Numbered from the stretch's first letter, positions 45,133-57,334 are shown. The stretch is DNA of 64,000 nt from Paraescarpia echinospica (GCA_020002185.1 CM034541.1:47053207-47117206), one strand, 5' to 3'. A program made the numbers and translations. Notes: generated by a model not told the origin, from the letters alone.

Positions 45133-45555
45133 TTGTGGTGCATGACATGTCAATTACTTCTTAATTTTAATAATGCTCGTGCGTGCGTGCGTGCGTGCAT
45201 GTAAACCACGGGTGTCTTGTTTCGATGATGTATTCAAAGTTTTAACATAGTTAAGGTTGCATAATGGGTTATGGGGATGTCCATATTTTATATAAACATT
45301 TTCCAGTGAATCGACACGCCCCGTACACTACACAAGATTATTGTAATAACGGTAGTTTAACTCCGAATGCAACTTTAAACGACTGCACTGGTCCAAGATA
45401 CAAAGGGAAATCTCAACAATTCCCCCAGAGACTCCCCAGGGCTACGACGGTGCTGGCCCCTTGTGGCTGACATTGTCACAATATCTTGTTAACCATCCAA
45501 CGGCTCTAACCGGTGGGTTGTATGCATAGATATAATGGTTGTATGTTGTTCCTTT
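45133..45555. other. Non-coding; short (GTGC)n near 45178
   Basis: No gene seen. Confidence 0.45.
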
Positions 45556-45760
45556 ACCCGAAATCAGCCACAGTGGTTATTACTAACAGGAATTTCGCTG
45601 AATTGGTTGTCTTAAATGTGGGAAAATCGCGATCGCGCTGACCATGAGGGAGATTTGAGGTTAAACCAACAGGCGTCCGTTCCAATACTGCCAATGCAAA
45701 TGTTTATAATCTGACTGGTTTGTTTACCTTTACTGGTTTGGCGAGCAATATATTAATTAA
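45556..45760 (+). repeat. Dispersed repeat R3, copy 1
   Basis: Shared ordered blocks with 50813-51000: ACCCGAAATCAGCCA, GGTTGTCTTAAATGTGGGAA, CGCGCTGACCAT, GGCGTCCGTTCC and TTTATAATCTGACTGG. The two copies run in the same direction and are clearly diverged. No coding frame is conserved. Confidence 0.6.
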
Positions 45761-46390
45761 TAAGAACCCGGAAGAGATAACCTCTCGTTAACACAAGTCA
45801 AAGAGCATCCATCGATACGTGACTATTGTCCTACTGCATTGTTATCTATGTATCATGTGATAATCTCTATGCTTTGATTGTGAATATATCTATAAAGGCG
45901 GTAGTAGGAACCGACAAAACTCAATAAAAAAGTTCAATAAAAGCAAATAATGCATGTACATGAATATCAGATAGTTGTGTTATTATAAACATAAATGTTT
46001 ATCTATGTTGTTTTTTTCCTCGGAAACAAATGAACGAAAACTGTACAGTTTCCATAAAGAAAGATTCCAAATTTTACGCGCACTGCGAACTTGCGCGGTT
46101 CTTCTTTTTCATTGGTTTGACTGGGCAAATGAATAACACACTGACCTAATTAACGGGTGGAGCTAGCAAAGCTAATGCCTGTGCAGTTTCCTATGTGATA
46201 ATGTAAACTGACTTACCGGTAAATGAAAAACATTGATAATGATAAATCAACTACGGGCATGTCAACATTGTTAAAGACAATCATCACAGTTAAAAAAAAA
46301 ATACTGTTTTTCTTTAGAATAAAAAATGTCTTTCCATGCACCAATGAACTTACACAATGTCTAACGAGCTAAAAACATAAACATTTCCAT
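45761..46390. other. Non-coding, no recognisable element
   Basis: AT-rich unique-looking DNA. Confidence 0.5.
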
Positions 46391-46734
46391 TTTTAACAGG
46401 GAGGTTCACATGTCACAATGTTTTCACAGATCGCCGTCCTGGTCAATATACAACGATAATCCATTCACCATGCTACCGGTCCGGCAACGTACCGACTAAG
46501 TACCTGGGCCATCCAGAGCTGGGAATCTGATGCGAGATCGCTCACCACGTGATGCGATTAGTAGACCAAGATTAATGACGTCATGGCACAGCCGATAACT
46601 ACATAATTCATCACGGCGGCAAGTCTTCTTGGGTCGCTATTCTCCACCCCACCTCATTTATAACGGCGCTATCGCCCCTCGACATCAGCATAATTAATAA
46701 CCTAATCAATCAACGCATTTCGAGTGGGTACGTT
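46391..46734. promoter_or_regulatory. Candidate cis-regulatory segment with CRE, E-box and homeodomain sites
   Basis: The segment holds CACGTG (46546), the palindromic CRE TGACGTCA (46576), GCGATTAG, CATAATTAATAACC and TAATCAATCAAC within about 180 bases, and it is less AT-rich than its flanks. It ends where a LINE 3' end begins. Site clustering is seen; enhancer activity is inferred. Confidence 0.3.
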
Positions 46735-47050
46735 CAATCTAAAACAAACATGTGTAAACCTAGCGCAAATTATTCATATTCTAACTTTTTGGAAATGCTC
46801 CCTCTTAGTGTTAGATCAGTTGAAAATATGTTTAAAATTCCGTCGTCATTTAAAAACGTATCGTTACAACTTTGCTTATCCACCGTAGCTCCCTAACGCC
46901 TTGAACCATCTGTTGACAACTGGAATACTGGTTGTTGATTTTGAGATTGACCAATCCTTCTGTCATGATGCGCCTCTGAGCTTGGTTTCCAAGGATTTAG
47001 GCGCAATAGAAGTTATCTTATTATTATTATTATTATTATTAATTAATTAA
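46735..47050 (+). pseudogene. CR1/L2-like LINE 3' end
   Basis: This matches the minus strand of 57340-57620 at roughly 85-90 percent: GGAAATGCTCCCTCTTAGTG, TTAGATCAGTTGAAAAT, CCGTCGTCATTTAAAAACG, TTGCTTATCCACCGTAGCTC and the 3' hairpin, ending in (ATT)n. Only the last codons of the polyprotein (W..LPLSVRS..FRRHLK) and the 3' untranslated region are present, a strongly 5'-truncated insertion. Confidence 0.8.
46969..47005 (+). other. LINE 3'-terminal hairpin, copy 2
   Basis: TGCGCCT pairs with AGGCGCA, and inside it CTTGG pairs with CCAAG around TTT. It sits about 20 bases before the (ATT)n tail. Confidence 0.7.
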
Positions 47051-47944
47051 ATCTGACATAACAGTGTTTCGTAAACACGAATAGCTGTTAAACGTTTCAC
47101 GCATGTTTTCTATGAATACGAATACGCCAACGGTTGGTTTTAGGTAAAACACATAAAACGGTATATACAAATAGGTATAACAAAATACATTAATTTAAAA
47201 TGTATATGAGTTAAGAATATAAATAGGTTAAAAGAATATATATATATATATATACATATATACATATTCTTTTAACCTATATATATATATATATATACAT
47301 ATGTATATATATATATATATGTATATATATCCTACTAATTGTGCGATTGGTTGTTATGGTGTTATTTCTTAAATCTGGTACGTGCTGGGCAATCACAAAC
47401 AAAAGCATCAGCATCTGAACAGATTCGTCACTAGCTCTTAATACATACCGACGACAATGATATATGTCTGATAATTATATGCGCATTAAAAAACGAAGCC
47501 GTCAAGCGGCAATTGTATACGGGTTTCGACGTGAGATATTTCTAGTTGTAGTCAACGTTCGCTATGAATACTTCACAGTTCTTTTCATGAAAAATGTCAG
47601 TGGCCGTTATGTACTTGTGCGTGGACGTTACACTGTAGTCTTTGTATTCTGTTGTTGTCGCATTCGTTCGCGTTCTTTAACCTGTGTTGTTCTGCAATAA
47701 TCACCTATTTTTGTAAAAGAAAGGAGACATCGACTAGACCTATTGTCGCCGATCGCGAACCAATAAACTCTTCTTGGAATGTGTCGTATTTCTTATACGT
47801 TATCGACTAGCCAAGGTGATCTTTTGTCGAGGCCCACCTCACGGGGTCATCAGTGTTGTTTACGTTACACGGTATACATCATTTGAGGAGTATAACGGTG
47901 ACAAAGAGAGACGCAGGCTGGCAAAGATGATGTTTCTGTTCTGA
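47051..47944. other. Non-coding with AT-rich palindromes at 47223-47335
   Basis: ATAGGTTAAAAGAATAT (47223-47239) is repeated in inverted form at 47264-47280 around (AT)n; further (TA)n with TACATATGTA continues to 47330. A 78-codon frame at 47464-47700 has no known relative. Confidence 0.5.
47223..47280. repeat. 17-bp perfect inverted repeat around (AT)n
   Basis: The arms are exact complements, with a 24-base AT spacer. Strong cruciform potential. Confidence 0.9.
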
Positions 47945-48310
47945 TAAATGTCGTCATCGTGTTCCTCGTCATCGTCGTCGTCATCGTGTTCGTCGTCATC
48001 GTCGTCGTCATCGTGTTCCTCGTCATCGTCGTCGTCATCGTGTTCCTCGTCATCGTCGTCGTCATCGTGTTCCTCGTCATCGTCGTCGTCATCGTGTTCC
48101 TCGTCATCGTCATCGTCATCGTGTTCTTCGTCATCGTCGTCGTCATAATGTTCGTCGTCGTCGTCGTCATCGTGTTCGTCGTCATCGTCGTCGTCGTCGT
48201 GTTCGTCGTCATCGTCATCATCGTCGTCATCGTGTTCGTCGTCATCGTGTTCGTCGTCATCGTGTTCGTCGTCATCGTGTTCGTCGTCATCGTCGTCGTC
48301 CTCAACGGCA
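47945..48310 (+). repeat. (GTC)n/(ATC)n trinucleotide array with TGTTCC words
   Basis: TCGTCATCG repeats punctuated by TGTTCCTCG and TGTTCGTCG. As a trinucleotide, all three plus frames and one minus frame stay open (Ser-rich, Val-rich, Thr/Met-rich), hence the 251- and 148-codon artefacts. Confidence 0.95.
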
Positions 48311-48735
48311 TCGCCGTAATATCATCGTCAGCATTGTTGTCGCTATTGTCGTCGCTGTCGCCGTCGTCGTCTTCGTCGCCATCATCCCGTCATCATCGTC
48401 GTATTACGGTAGTCATCACGTCATCTATACCTGATTGTCGTCGCCGTCATCATCATTCGTCGCCACCGTCTGAAGACTTCAACATCTTGATTATTTTTTC
48501 GTATGTCACCGCTAGAGTGCAGCACTCTCCCTATAGCGTTTCAACCGCGACAGAGCCGCGACTGCGACCCGTGCCCCCTGGCGGCAGCGATCGTCTGACA
48601 GCGCCCCAGGCGGCCGTCAGTGGGGGTCACACGACTGTGAAGGTAACGCCGTCAGCAGACACACTTCAAAGGGCTAAATGTCTAATCGGTGTAGAACTGC
48701 TAGCGGCTATGTGACGGGTAACCCGTGTCGGGGGC
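48311..48735. other. GC-rich segment after the trinucleotide array
   Basis: The plus frame that crosses the array continues here for about 135 codons (to 48714) with PPSEDFNILIIF and LRPVPPGGSDRLTAPQA. No domain is recognised. It contains a good CTCF-like site at 48571. Host exon or regulatory DNA cannot be separated by eye. Confidence 0.3.
48571..48587 (-). promoter_or_regulatory. CTCF-like motif
   Basis: Minus strand CTGCCGCCAGGGGGCAC matches the CTCF consensus at 13 of 14 core positions. Confidence 0.4.
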
Positions 48736-50812
48736 TCTGGGCGGTCACGTCGTCTCTGGTGTAGTATTGTAAATGGACCGGTGGTCAATTTACCATGGCG
48801 TTATGTATGGACTCCACCTGTAAAAAATGCATGGTTTGGTGATGTTTAGACATTAAACATATACTATTCTGAAAGGAAAAATTGTAAGATCCAAATTGTC
48901 AAACTAATGTTAATAACCGTATAAAAAGATACTGAAATGACCATTGTTGATTTATATCAGTAAGGTTTGGACAGAGTTATCACAATTTTCATTTTTTTTT
49001 CGCTAGTACATCAGAGTTCCATTTACAGTAGTACACTGGTTAATTTCGATAACCCGAGCAGATCGCTCGTGTATACCACCGCGGTGAACGCCTAACCACT
49101 CCCGTCGGGGTTGCTAGTTCAGGGTATGTCCAAATTAACCATACACGTTTCAGACCACAACAAGACATCAATAAATGAATAACTAAAATGTAACGTTTTA
49201 ATAAGAAAAGTAAATATAACACACAGTTCATAATTGTAAGTTTAATTTCCAGTGAACTTCTCGGAGTGCCTACGTTGCATTAGAGGTGCTTCCTCGATTG
49301 GATTAGCTCATTACAAATCCGGTTCTTCCTTTTACAAATATGTTACGTGTGATTTATTTAAAAGGATGAAAGAATATGCACACACGATCTGACAAATAAG
49401 GTAGTGGATGCTACGTAGCCTAAGTTTGCTTTTTCGCAAACTTAATTTGAAAATGAGTTTACCGAGGAAGGCCAATTTAAGCCCAGCGAAACTGATGTTA
49501 ATAATCATTAATAATAAGACATGTATGGTTATTGAGCAGCACATATTTCTATGTTCTTAATGGTTCAACATTTAGTTGTTTTTTCTCTCATAGCAACTGA
49601 GGAATATACTCAAATACTGGTATACTGATCATACAGTTATCGGGCACGATTTATGTTTTCGTGCAAAATATCTGTCACACACCTCCGCCTAAAATATGCC
49701 ATTAATCTATTGCATAGGCAACAGTTAAACAGATAGCAAATTCTAGTTATTGTGGATTATGCGAGTTTAAGCGAGGTTGTATATTTTTTGTGATAGCTAT
49801 TCCAACTTTGTTTCTATATGTACAAATATGAAGGAAGCCGATAAGATCTACACAAAACAATATACATTGCACAACAATACAGACGGAGCATCAGCTCCTC
49901 TAATTATAGCGCACACGTCGGAAACTGCGTCATTAATATAAGCGCAAAATAATATTTTATGTCATGTAATATTTATGAAGAAATTATCGTTCGTTAATTC
50001 TCAGATAATCGCTTCCACAATGCGCGCTATTCTCGCGTAAGTGGAAAACGCTTGGGTTTTACGTGGGAATAAAAGCGAAAACAAATGTTCCGCATGACGT
50101 CAAAACGATTACTTCAACCATCAGCGAGTATGTAGCGGCCCGTGCGTATTCGAGAGTTGATCTTTGAAATAAGGCGAAAATGTAATGCCACTGACAGCTT
50201 CACACACCGTGACATCAAACTTTGATGTGTCTGAGTGTTCATAATGTGTTGAGCAGTCAGAACAGTGCGCTCGTCAATTCTAAACGCATGGCCTGGACCA
50301 GTAAATTAAGCTAGGATTCCATGTGTAATGAAACGCCTAGGGAATGCGTGCGGAATGGGGAATACCTCTGCATAACGACGCCACTTCCGTGATCGTCCCT
50401 GTTCGACTCTTGTGCGGATACGATTCAAATTGCTACCTGGAGCTAGCGATTCAATTTTCCGAATCCGCATGACAAAACGTATCCGCCAACGTACGCATTA
50501 TGGAACTACACCTTTTGGGCATAAAGGGCAATTTTCACTGGGCAGTCACTATATTCATTGATTGCAGCATGCCGTGTCCGTACACATGGGATCCTAACTT
50601 AAGTCAGTGTAATTTCAAATACTTCGTCCATGTTTGGTCAATTTTCTTTACCAAACATGGACTAAATATTTGTAATTACATTTTATATAGAAGACTAACC
50701 TAAAATTATGGCTTACCTCGGACCATGTTTTGTTTCGTCGATTGATTTTGCCCATCGCCAATCAACTTCGTTTTTTTTCCAAACATGTAATGCATGTTCT
50801 GAAGGGTACTTT
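48736..50812. other. Non-coding, no recognisable gene
   Basis: AT-rich. A degraded SINE head may lie on the minus strand at 49030-49110 (GGTTAGGCGTTC followed by a weak B box). Nothing else is supported. Confidence 0.4.
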
Positions 50813-51000
50813 AACCCGGAATCAGCCAGGGTTGTATTGGTGACAGGAAATTAGCGTCATCGGTTGTCTTGAATACGGGAATATCGCAACCGCGCTGAAC
50901 ATCAAAGAGCTTTGCGGTTAAGCCACCCGACGTCCATTATGTTGTCAATATAGGTGTTTACAATCTGATCGTTTTTTTACATTTCACATTAAAAAAATTA
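50813..51000 (+). repeat. Dispersed repeat R3, copy 2
   Basis: Partner of 45556-45760 in the same direction: ACCCGGAATCAGCCAG, GGTTGTCTTGAATACGGGAA, CGCGCTGAACAT, GACGTCCATTA and TTTACAATCTGATCG. Confidence 0.6.
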
Positions 51001-52599
51001 AAATTGCGAACAATCTTTCAGGCTTGTTAGACGTAATTTGGCGGGCGGCGTACCTTCAGCATACTTATTATAGTCTTAAGAATATTATATTAATTAATAC
51101 AAAAAATGAGTAACGTATAACCTACCTTTAATAGCAGTAACGTAGTTAGGACGTTGGAAAGATTACCAAAGGCGGTCAATATTATTCATCCATTTGTTCC
51201 ATGCAACAAATGGATGTATAATAGGTTATTCAGGAGACGTTAACAGATAAGTTAATCCCTCAGATATGTCATTGGTTAATAGTAAATAATCGGACTGAGG
51301 AAGCAATTTTAAGTGACATGCAGTTCGTTTAATTAAATAGTGTTTCTGTTAAATTCATCAACACAAGTTATTTGTGTGTTAGATCGTTTAACTTGGGAAA
51401 GAGTTAAAATCTTTATGTCATAGCGTATACAACGGAACATTTGTTGTCAATTGTTTGTTTATTTATGACCGAGTCCGTTCAAAAAATGATTTCATTAAAA
51501 CTAAATACCAAATTTGCACAAACGAGGCAGCATGCGTATAGTGGTTAATAGATACGTTCGATTTTTTGCGAAATCAATTTGAAACATCGAAATGACAAGC
51601 GACCTTTAAAAGAATCGCGTTTATGGCTCCGTGTTTACGGTCGTCAGTCGCTCCCTAATGTGAGTTCGTGTATGTGTTGCTCTAACCTGTGACATGATCG
51701 TAGCACGGAGATAACTCTTGATGTTCACTCAATGCCCGCTACTATAAATAATGCATGATATTTCACAGTTAACGTTGATGCGCCTACGCCACATAATCAT
51801 TACGTGACAGCGTTCGTGACTCGTTCGATGTGGACCGGGTCGTGACGTGACAGTGACGTGATGCATTAACTCCGTTGGCCGACGTCAGCGCATAAAGCAA
51901 ATACTCCATTAAAACGATAGCACGTTTTACTTAAGGAATTCACTCATTACATATTTGAAAATAGGTTATCTGATTCGCGACAGGAAGGGCGTTTTGATTG
52001 AGATAGGCGTTTTAACAGAAAACTGATAAACTCCCATGTAATTTATTAACACGATTACTTATATCTGTATGTTTTAAATCAAGATACTGAAGTGAAGAAT
52101 ATCTCATGTCTAGATGATTATAAACATTTTAGTAACTATTTTATGCAGTTTGTTCATTTGTAGTTAATGTGTTTTAAGGAACTTCATTGTCAAGTTCCTA
52201 TGTTTATACATGCTCGCTTTACTGCTGTTGACATTGCAATGGTGAATTTACATCAATTTGCAGACAATAACACGCCAATGTCTAAATATAGTGCTGACAC
52301 AGGTTTTTAAATCCAACAGTACATGTTGTGCTCTCAATTCAACAGCATTTTTCGCATGATATTATATATTATTATATTAAGTCAGTATGACGCTTACTAT
52401 ATGCATCAAATCAAAACCGAATATTCTTGCACATAGCGCTCTTTAAACATAACAAACATGCATCCTATACTTAGCTAGTCCCCCGTGTCTATCGTACTTA
52501 TCCCCGGGCACATTAATTCATTTACATTACAACTTCGTTTTGTTCTCAGAACTAAGCTGAACATAATACACTAATTTAAAAAGATTTAACAAGATTGCC
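51001..52599. other. Non-coding, no recognisable element
   Basis: AT-rich. Direct CRE-like half sites GTGACGTGACAGTGACGTGA near 51844 are the only notable words. Confidence 0.45.
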
Positions 52600-52672
52600 A
52601 TCCAGAGAATTAACTCTAGATGCCAGGTGGACAAGGAAGCCCTTTGGCTTATCGAGAGTCCAACCCTTTTAT

Positions 52673-55569
52673 CTACATATATCCAGCCCTTCTGAGGTAT
52701 GTGTCGATTTTATTTTTAAACATATTCACACTACTAGCACTCACACAATCATCAGATAATCTGTTCCATTCATTCACAGTCCTTTGTGAAAATGAGAACT
52801 TTCTCACGTCTAATCTACACTGCTCCTTTACTAATGTAACTTCATGTCCTCTAGTCTTTCTATCTTCCTTAACTGAAAAAAACATATTTCTATCAATATT
52901 TTCATAACCATTTAATATTTTAAACACTTCTATCTGATCTCCTCTCAATCTCCTGGTCTCTAGTGTTGTTAAACCACATTCTTTTAGGCGTTTTTCGTAA
53001 CTAAGATCCCTCAGTTTTAGTATCATTTTTGTCGCTCTCCTCTGTACTCTTTCTAGCATATCTATGTCCTTCTTGCGGTATGGCCTCCACGCTTGTATAC
53101 AATATTCTAAATGAGGCCTAACTATTGTTTTGTACAGCGGTATTATTAGTTCTTTTTCTTTATATGCTATATTTCGCCTAATCAATCCAAGGATTTGATT
53201 TCCTTTTGAAGCTGCAATTCCACACTGCTTTGAAACCTTCATGTCAGCACTAATTGTCAGCCCTACGTCTTTTTCTTTTATAGTAGTACTTAGTACAGTT
53301 CCCCCCATTGTATATTCTACATATTCGTTCCCATGTCCTATGTGAAGGCATTTACATTTCCCAAAATTAAACAACATTTACCACTTTTCAGACCATTTGA
53401 TCAACCTGTCAAGATCATCTTGTAAATGCTGTCTATCTCCATCACTTTTAATCCTTCTAAACACTTTTGTATCATCTGCAAATTTTAACACCTTGCTAAC
53501 TATATCATCGTCCAAATCGTGTATATATATTAAGAATAATATAGGTCCCAATACTGATCCCTGTGGAACTCCACTCAAAACTGATTTCCAGTTTGAAGCC
53601 TCCCCATCAACAACTACCCGTTGTCTTCTGTCAATCAGCCATTTTTCTATCCAGTTAATTATACCATTTCCTATGCCATGGGCCTTTAGTTTAAGCAGTA
53701 ATCTTTGATGTGGCACTTTGTCGAAAGCTTTTTGAAAATCTAAGTAGATGATATCTACTGGTGATCCATCGTCTACCCACTTAGTGATATCTTCAAAAAA
53801 ACATAACGTATTTGTTAAGCATGACCTCGCTTTTAGAAACCCATGTTGAGATGGGTTTATCAAGTTATGTTTAACAAGAAAACCCACCATGTGATCTTTA
53901 ATTAGTCTTTCTAATAATTTACAAATCACCGATGTTAAACTAACTAGTCTATAATTATTTGACTTGTTTCTCGAACCTTTTTTAAATAACGGTATAATGT
54001 TTGCTTCTTTCCATTCTAAAGGAACCACTCCCTCTTCTAATGACAAGTTGAAAACTGTTGCAAGCGGTATGCTAATTTGTTCTACAATTTCCAATAGTAG
54101 TTTGGGTGGAATACCATCCACTCCAGGTGATTTATTATCCTTCATAGCCCTAATTTTCTTAGCTACCATTTCTGGGGTTACAATTAACTGTCTTAAATAG
54201 TCTGATTCTGCCCCTTGAACTTAGCCTCTGGTACTGGCAGTGAACCAGTGTCTTCTCTGGTAAACACAGAACTAAAATACTCATTCAGGTCTTCTGCCAT
54301 TAAGAATCCTTCTGATATTATATTTCCAGCACTATCTTCTAGAGGACCGACCTTACCCTGAACTTTCTGTTTGCTTCGAACATACGCATAAAAACTCTTG
54401 CTGTCATGTTTTATATTACAAGCTAATTTATGTTCATAGCTTCTCTTTGAATTTCTAATTTCAGCTGTAGCTTGGTTTAGTGCTTCTTTATAAATGTTGT
54501 AGTCTTCGTCATTTCCACTACGTCTATATGACTTCCACATCATTTGTTTATACTTAATTTTTCTAATGTCTTCTTTCGATAAGTGTTTCTTTTTTTACCG
54601 TTTCCCGTGTTTTTTTAAGGGAGCAAATTTGACGATGATGCATTCAATTTCACTCTTTAAGATATTCCAGCATTCTGTTGCTGTCTTATTCTTCAGTGTG
54701 TTATTCCAGTCTATCTTTGCTAAATATTTCCTGATGTCCTTATATTTTCCTTTGTGGAAATTTCTCCTGTACTGCTTTTTACTATTCTTTTCCGATTTTA
54801 CTTTGATGGTAAAATGTATCTGGTTGTGATCACTATTCCTCAGTGGCTCACATATACTGACATTGTCAACTAATTCATTTTGAGAAAAAAAAACTATGTC
54901 TAACACATTCTCTCCCCTGGTTGGTTCTAGCACATGTTGAGAAAGGAAACTATCTTGTACTAAAACTAAAAACGTGTGGTCCTCACTACCCATACTCTGT
55001 AGAGATTTCCACTTTATATGCCCATGGTTAAAATCCCCCATAATAACACAGTCCCGTTTGCTCACTTCCCTTACAGCGTTTTGTATTTTTTCATTCTCTT
55101 CTATGCTTATGTTTGGACTTCGATAAACTAATCCAACCGTTAACGTTGACTTTCCTGTAACTATGTTACACCAAACAGCTTCTTCGCAATCTGCTTCTCT
55201 GTCTAATTTGATTTCATAAGCCTGGATAGATTCTTTAATATATAAAATAACTCCACCTCCCCTTCTTCCTATTATATCTTTCCTAAACATTACATATCCT
55301 GTCAGTCCCAATTCGATATCTGATATATCGGTGGTTGCCCATGATTCGGTTATACCTATTATGTGAGGGTCAATATCTTCTACCATAATGTTTAGTTCAT
55401 TTATTTTGTTTACTATACTCCTTGCATTTAAACAAACACATTTATATCCAGCTTCAGAACAGTTTTCCAGACTGTTCGTAGCTGAATTATTTTTGCTGTC
55501 TTTATATATGCCTCCAGTTTCAGGCTTCTCTGCGAGTCCCCCGTGCGAATTTAGTTTAAATAAATGCAA
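52673..55569 (-). pseudogene. CR1 ORF2: APE endonuclease and reverse transcriptase, broken
   Basis: The start MHLFKLNSHGG overlaps the ORF1 stop. The endonuclease spans about residues 40-260 with CLNARS, GITESW, RGGGVILYI, LVYRSP, IMGDFNHG, VLDIVF and SDHNQI, which nick target DNA. A stop at 54595-54597 follows HGKR. The linker continues in frame to about 54210 where one base is shifted. The RT then runs from VAKKIRAMK with [38 protein letters not shown] and the catalytic FADD. A stop at 53378-53380 separates the thumb (MLFNFGKCKCLHIGHG) and the C-terminal part with HLEYCIQAWRPY and WNRLSDDCV. Only four lesions are seen in nearly 2.9 kb, so the copy is fairly recent. Confidence 0.9.
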
Positions 55570-56955
55570 CCTCTCCCACTGTCAACAGATCGCAGCAGAT
55601 TCTCTGAGAATACTGCTGCCCCCTTTCCACTTAGATGGAGGCCATCTCTCATGTACATATCTTCTCTCTCAACAAAGTACCCCCATAAATCTATGAATCC
55701 CACACCCTCTTCTTCACACATCTGCTCAACTAGTGCATTGATCGCCATCCTCTTACAGTCTCTGTATGTTGCCCCCCTTCCTCCCATTACTGGCAAAATT
55801 CCTGAGAGAACAACCTGTTCCACTCTTGTCTTCTTTAGCTTCCTCACTGGATGTCTGTGCTTCTGAACTATCCCAGTTGCTCCCTCCTTGTCTGCATTAT
55901 TTGTCCCTACGTGTACTAGTATAGACCCTCCCTTGCCATGCCCCAATACCTTCTCTACCCTTTCGGTCACATGCTCTATCGTAGCTCCCGGTAGACATAC
56001 AACAACGTCCTTCCCCTCACATATAGTCTTGTCTGTTTTTCTCAGAATTGAATCGCCCATAAACACTCTCTCTTTTCTCCTTGCCCCCTCAATCACTGCC
56101 TCGGAGTTGCTCCTCCGGTTTGCATATGTTTGGTTGTTGTCTTGTCCTTTTGCCGTCTTCTCTCCTGTCACATTCTCTTCTATTCCCTTCTTTCCTGTCG
56201 CGTTTTCTCTTGTCCCCGTTCCTCCTGTCATCTTCTCTTTTAGCACATTTACTCTCACTTACTTTCGTCCCTTCATCTTTCCTCCCATCACATTTTCTTC
56301 TCTCCTCTCCCGTCCCTTTTCCCCGGCTACCTCCTTCACTACGGTCACTTTCTCCCCTGTCACCTTCACGCCTGTCATGTTTTCTGTTTTTTTGCTGAAC
56401 ACTCTGTCTTCTTCCATCAGTCTTCTGTCTCACAGTCTTACCTACTGCCTCTGTGATATCTACCTCTTCACCGCCTGTATCGCTGTCGCGTCTCTCCTCG
56501 TTCTGTACAGTCTGACTACCTGTTGTTCTATCCCCACTGACCCGTTTTCTTTTCCTCTGCCGAACACTTTTCCTCCGTCCCTCTGTCTTCTCAATTTCTT
56601 GTTCCTTCACACCGGTCACCTTCCCTCCTCTCAGTCTCCTTTCTTCAGTCTCCGTGTCACAACTCTGCTCCTTCTGTGTTGTAGAATTCTCAACTCTCTC
56701 CGCGTCATCCCTCTCTGCTCCATCTATTTCTATGTTGAGTCTCACCTCCATCTCCTTCACTATATCCGTCAACTTACACACCTCCTTCATCAGACATTCC
56801 ACCCTCAAACACCCCATACACCGAAAGGTGAATCCGTCATCTTTGGTCTTTGCCCATGATTTTGGACAGCCAGACAACGCAAAATCCACCCAGCTCTGGC
56901 AGTCGTTGCAAACTAAGTGTCGTTTTGCCCTGAGTTGCCGCTTGCAAGGTGCCAT
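55551..56955 (-). pseudogene. CR1 ORF1: cysteine finger plus SGNH esterase domain, frameshifted
   Basis: The frame starts MAPCKRQLRAKRHLVCNDC. The N-terminus has CNDC, a middle cysteine, and CMGC, a PHD-like finger typical of CR1 ORF1. A long basic, low-complexity linker follows (to about residue 285). In the linker (56110-56258) the frame shifts, and a second frame (56258-55551) carries the esterase: FMGDSIL (nucleophile Ser), LPGAT, HVGTNN, and DGLHLS (Asp and His). Such esterases occur in ORF1 of CR1 and related LINEs and may help membrane or RNP handling; the exact role is not established. The end overlaps the start of ORF2 by about 19 bases. Confidence 0.85.
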
Positions 56956-56965
56956 ATCAGAATTT

Positions 56966-57334
56966 ATTTATGTTCAAAATAGTTGTTATATAGTCTTTGA
57001 AAAGACTTTTCTGTGTACAATTTACACCAGATTGTTTAGGTTATAGTTAGTTATATTTGTTAACACACAGTGACACACCGTGCCTTACCTAGTTACGATG
57101 TCGATGACAATGTATTCAAGTTAAGCTTTTATTTAGTATTTGAACTTTTTGGCTGCGACCCAAATTACGGTTGCGGAATTTGCTTGGCGACCCATACCTT
57201 TAGACAGTTAACTTGTGATAAATTAACATAACATAATAAGTAATGGTAACATAAATAAGCAAAACATAAATACATGAGCGAAAGAAAGCAGCTATTAACC
57301 GTGTTTGCTGAACAACAAATTTTTGAAAAGCATT
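56966..57334. other. Non-coding between two LINEs
   Basis: May include 5' untranslated sequence of the CR1 element; no boundary is visible. AT-rich. Confidence 0.4.

Larger units (their letters stand above)
52600..56965 (-). mobile_element. CR1-type LINE, nearly full length
   Basis: Two overlapping reading frames in the order ORF1 then ORF2 occupy the minus strand. ORF1 has a cysteine finger and an esterase domain; ORF2 has an APE endonuclease and reverse transcriptase. The 3' untranslated region after the ORF2 stop is short (52600-52672). There is one shift in ORF1 and two stops plus one shift in ORF2, so the copy is inactive but young. Confidence 0.9.

Noticed and set aside
47959..48714. 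251-codon plus-strand frame and 148-codon minus-strand frame
   Set aside because: Most of each is a trinucleotide array. The non-repetitive 3' part of the plus frame has no recognisable domain, so coding is not supported.
52620..54200. Plus-strand frames across the CR1 region
   Set aside because: They are shadows of ORF2 on the minus strand.
55888..56859. 323-codon plus-strand frame
   Set aside because: It is antisense to the CR1 ORF1, whose domains are clearly readable on the minus strand; its bias follows from the Lys/Arg/Glu-rich linker.
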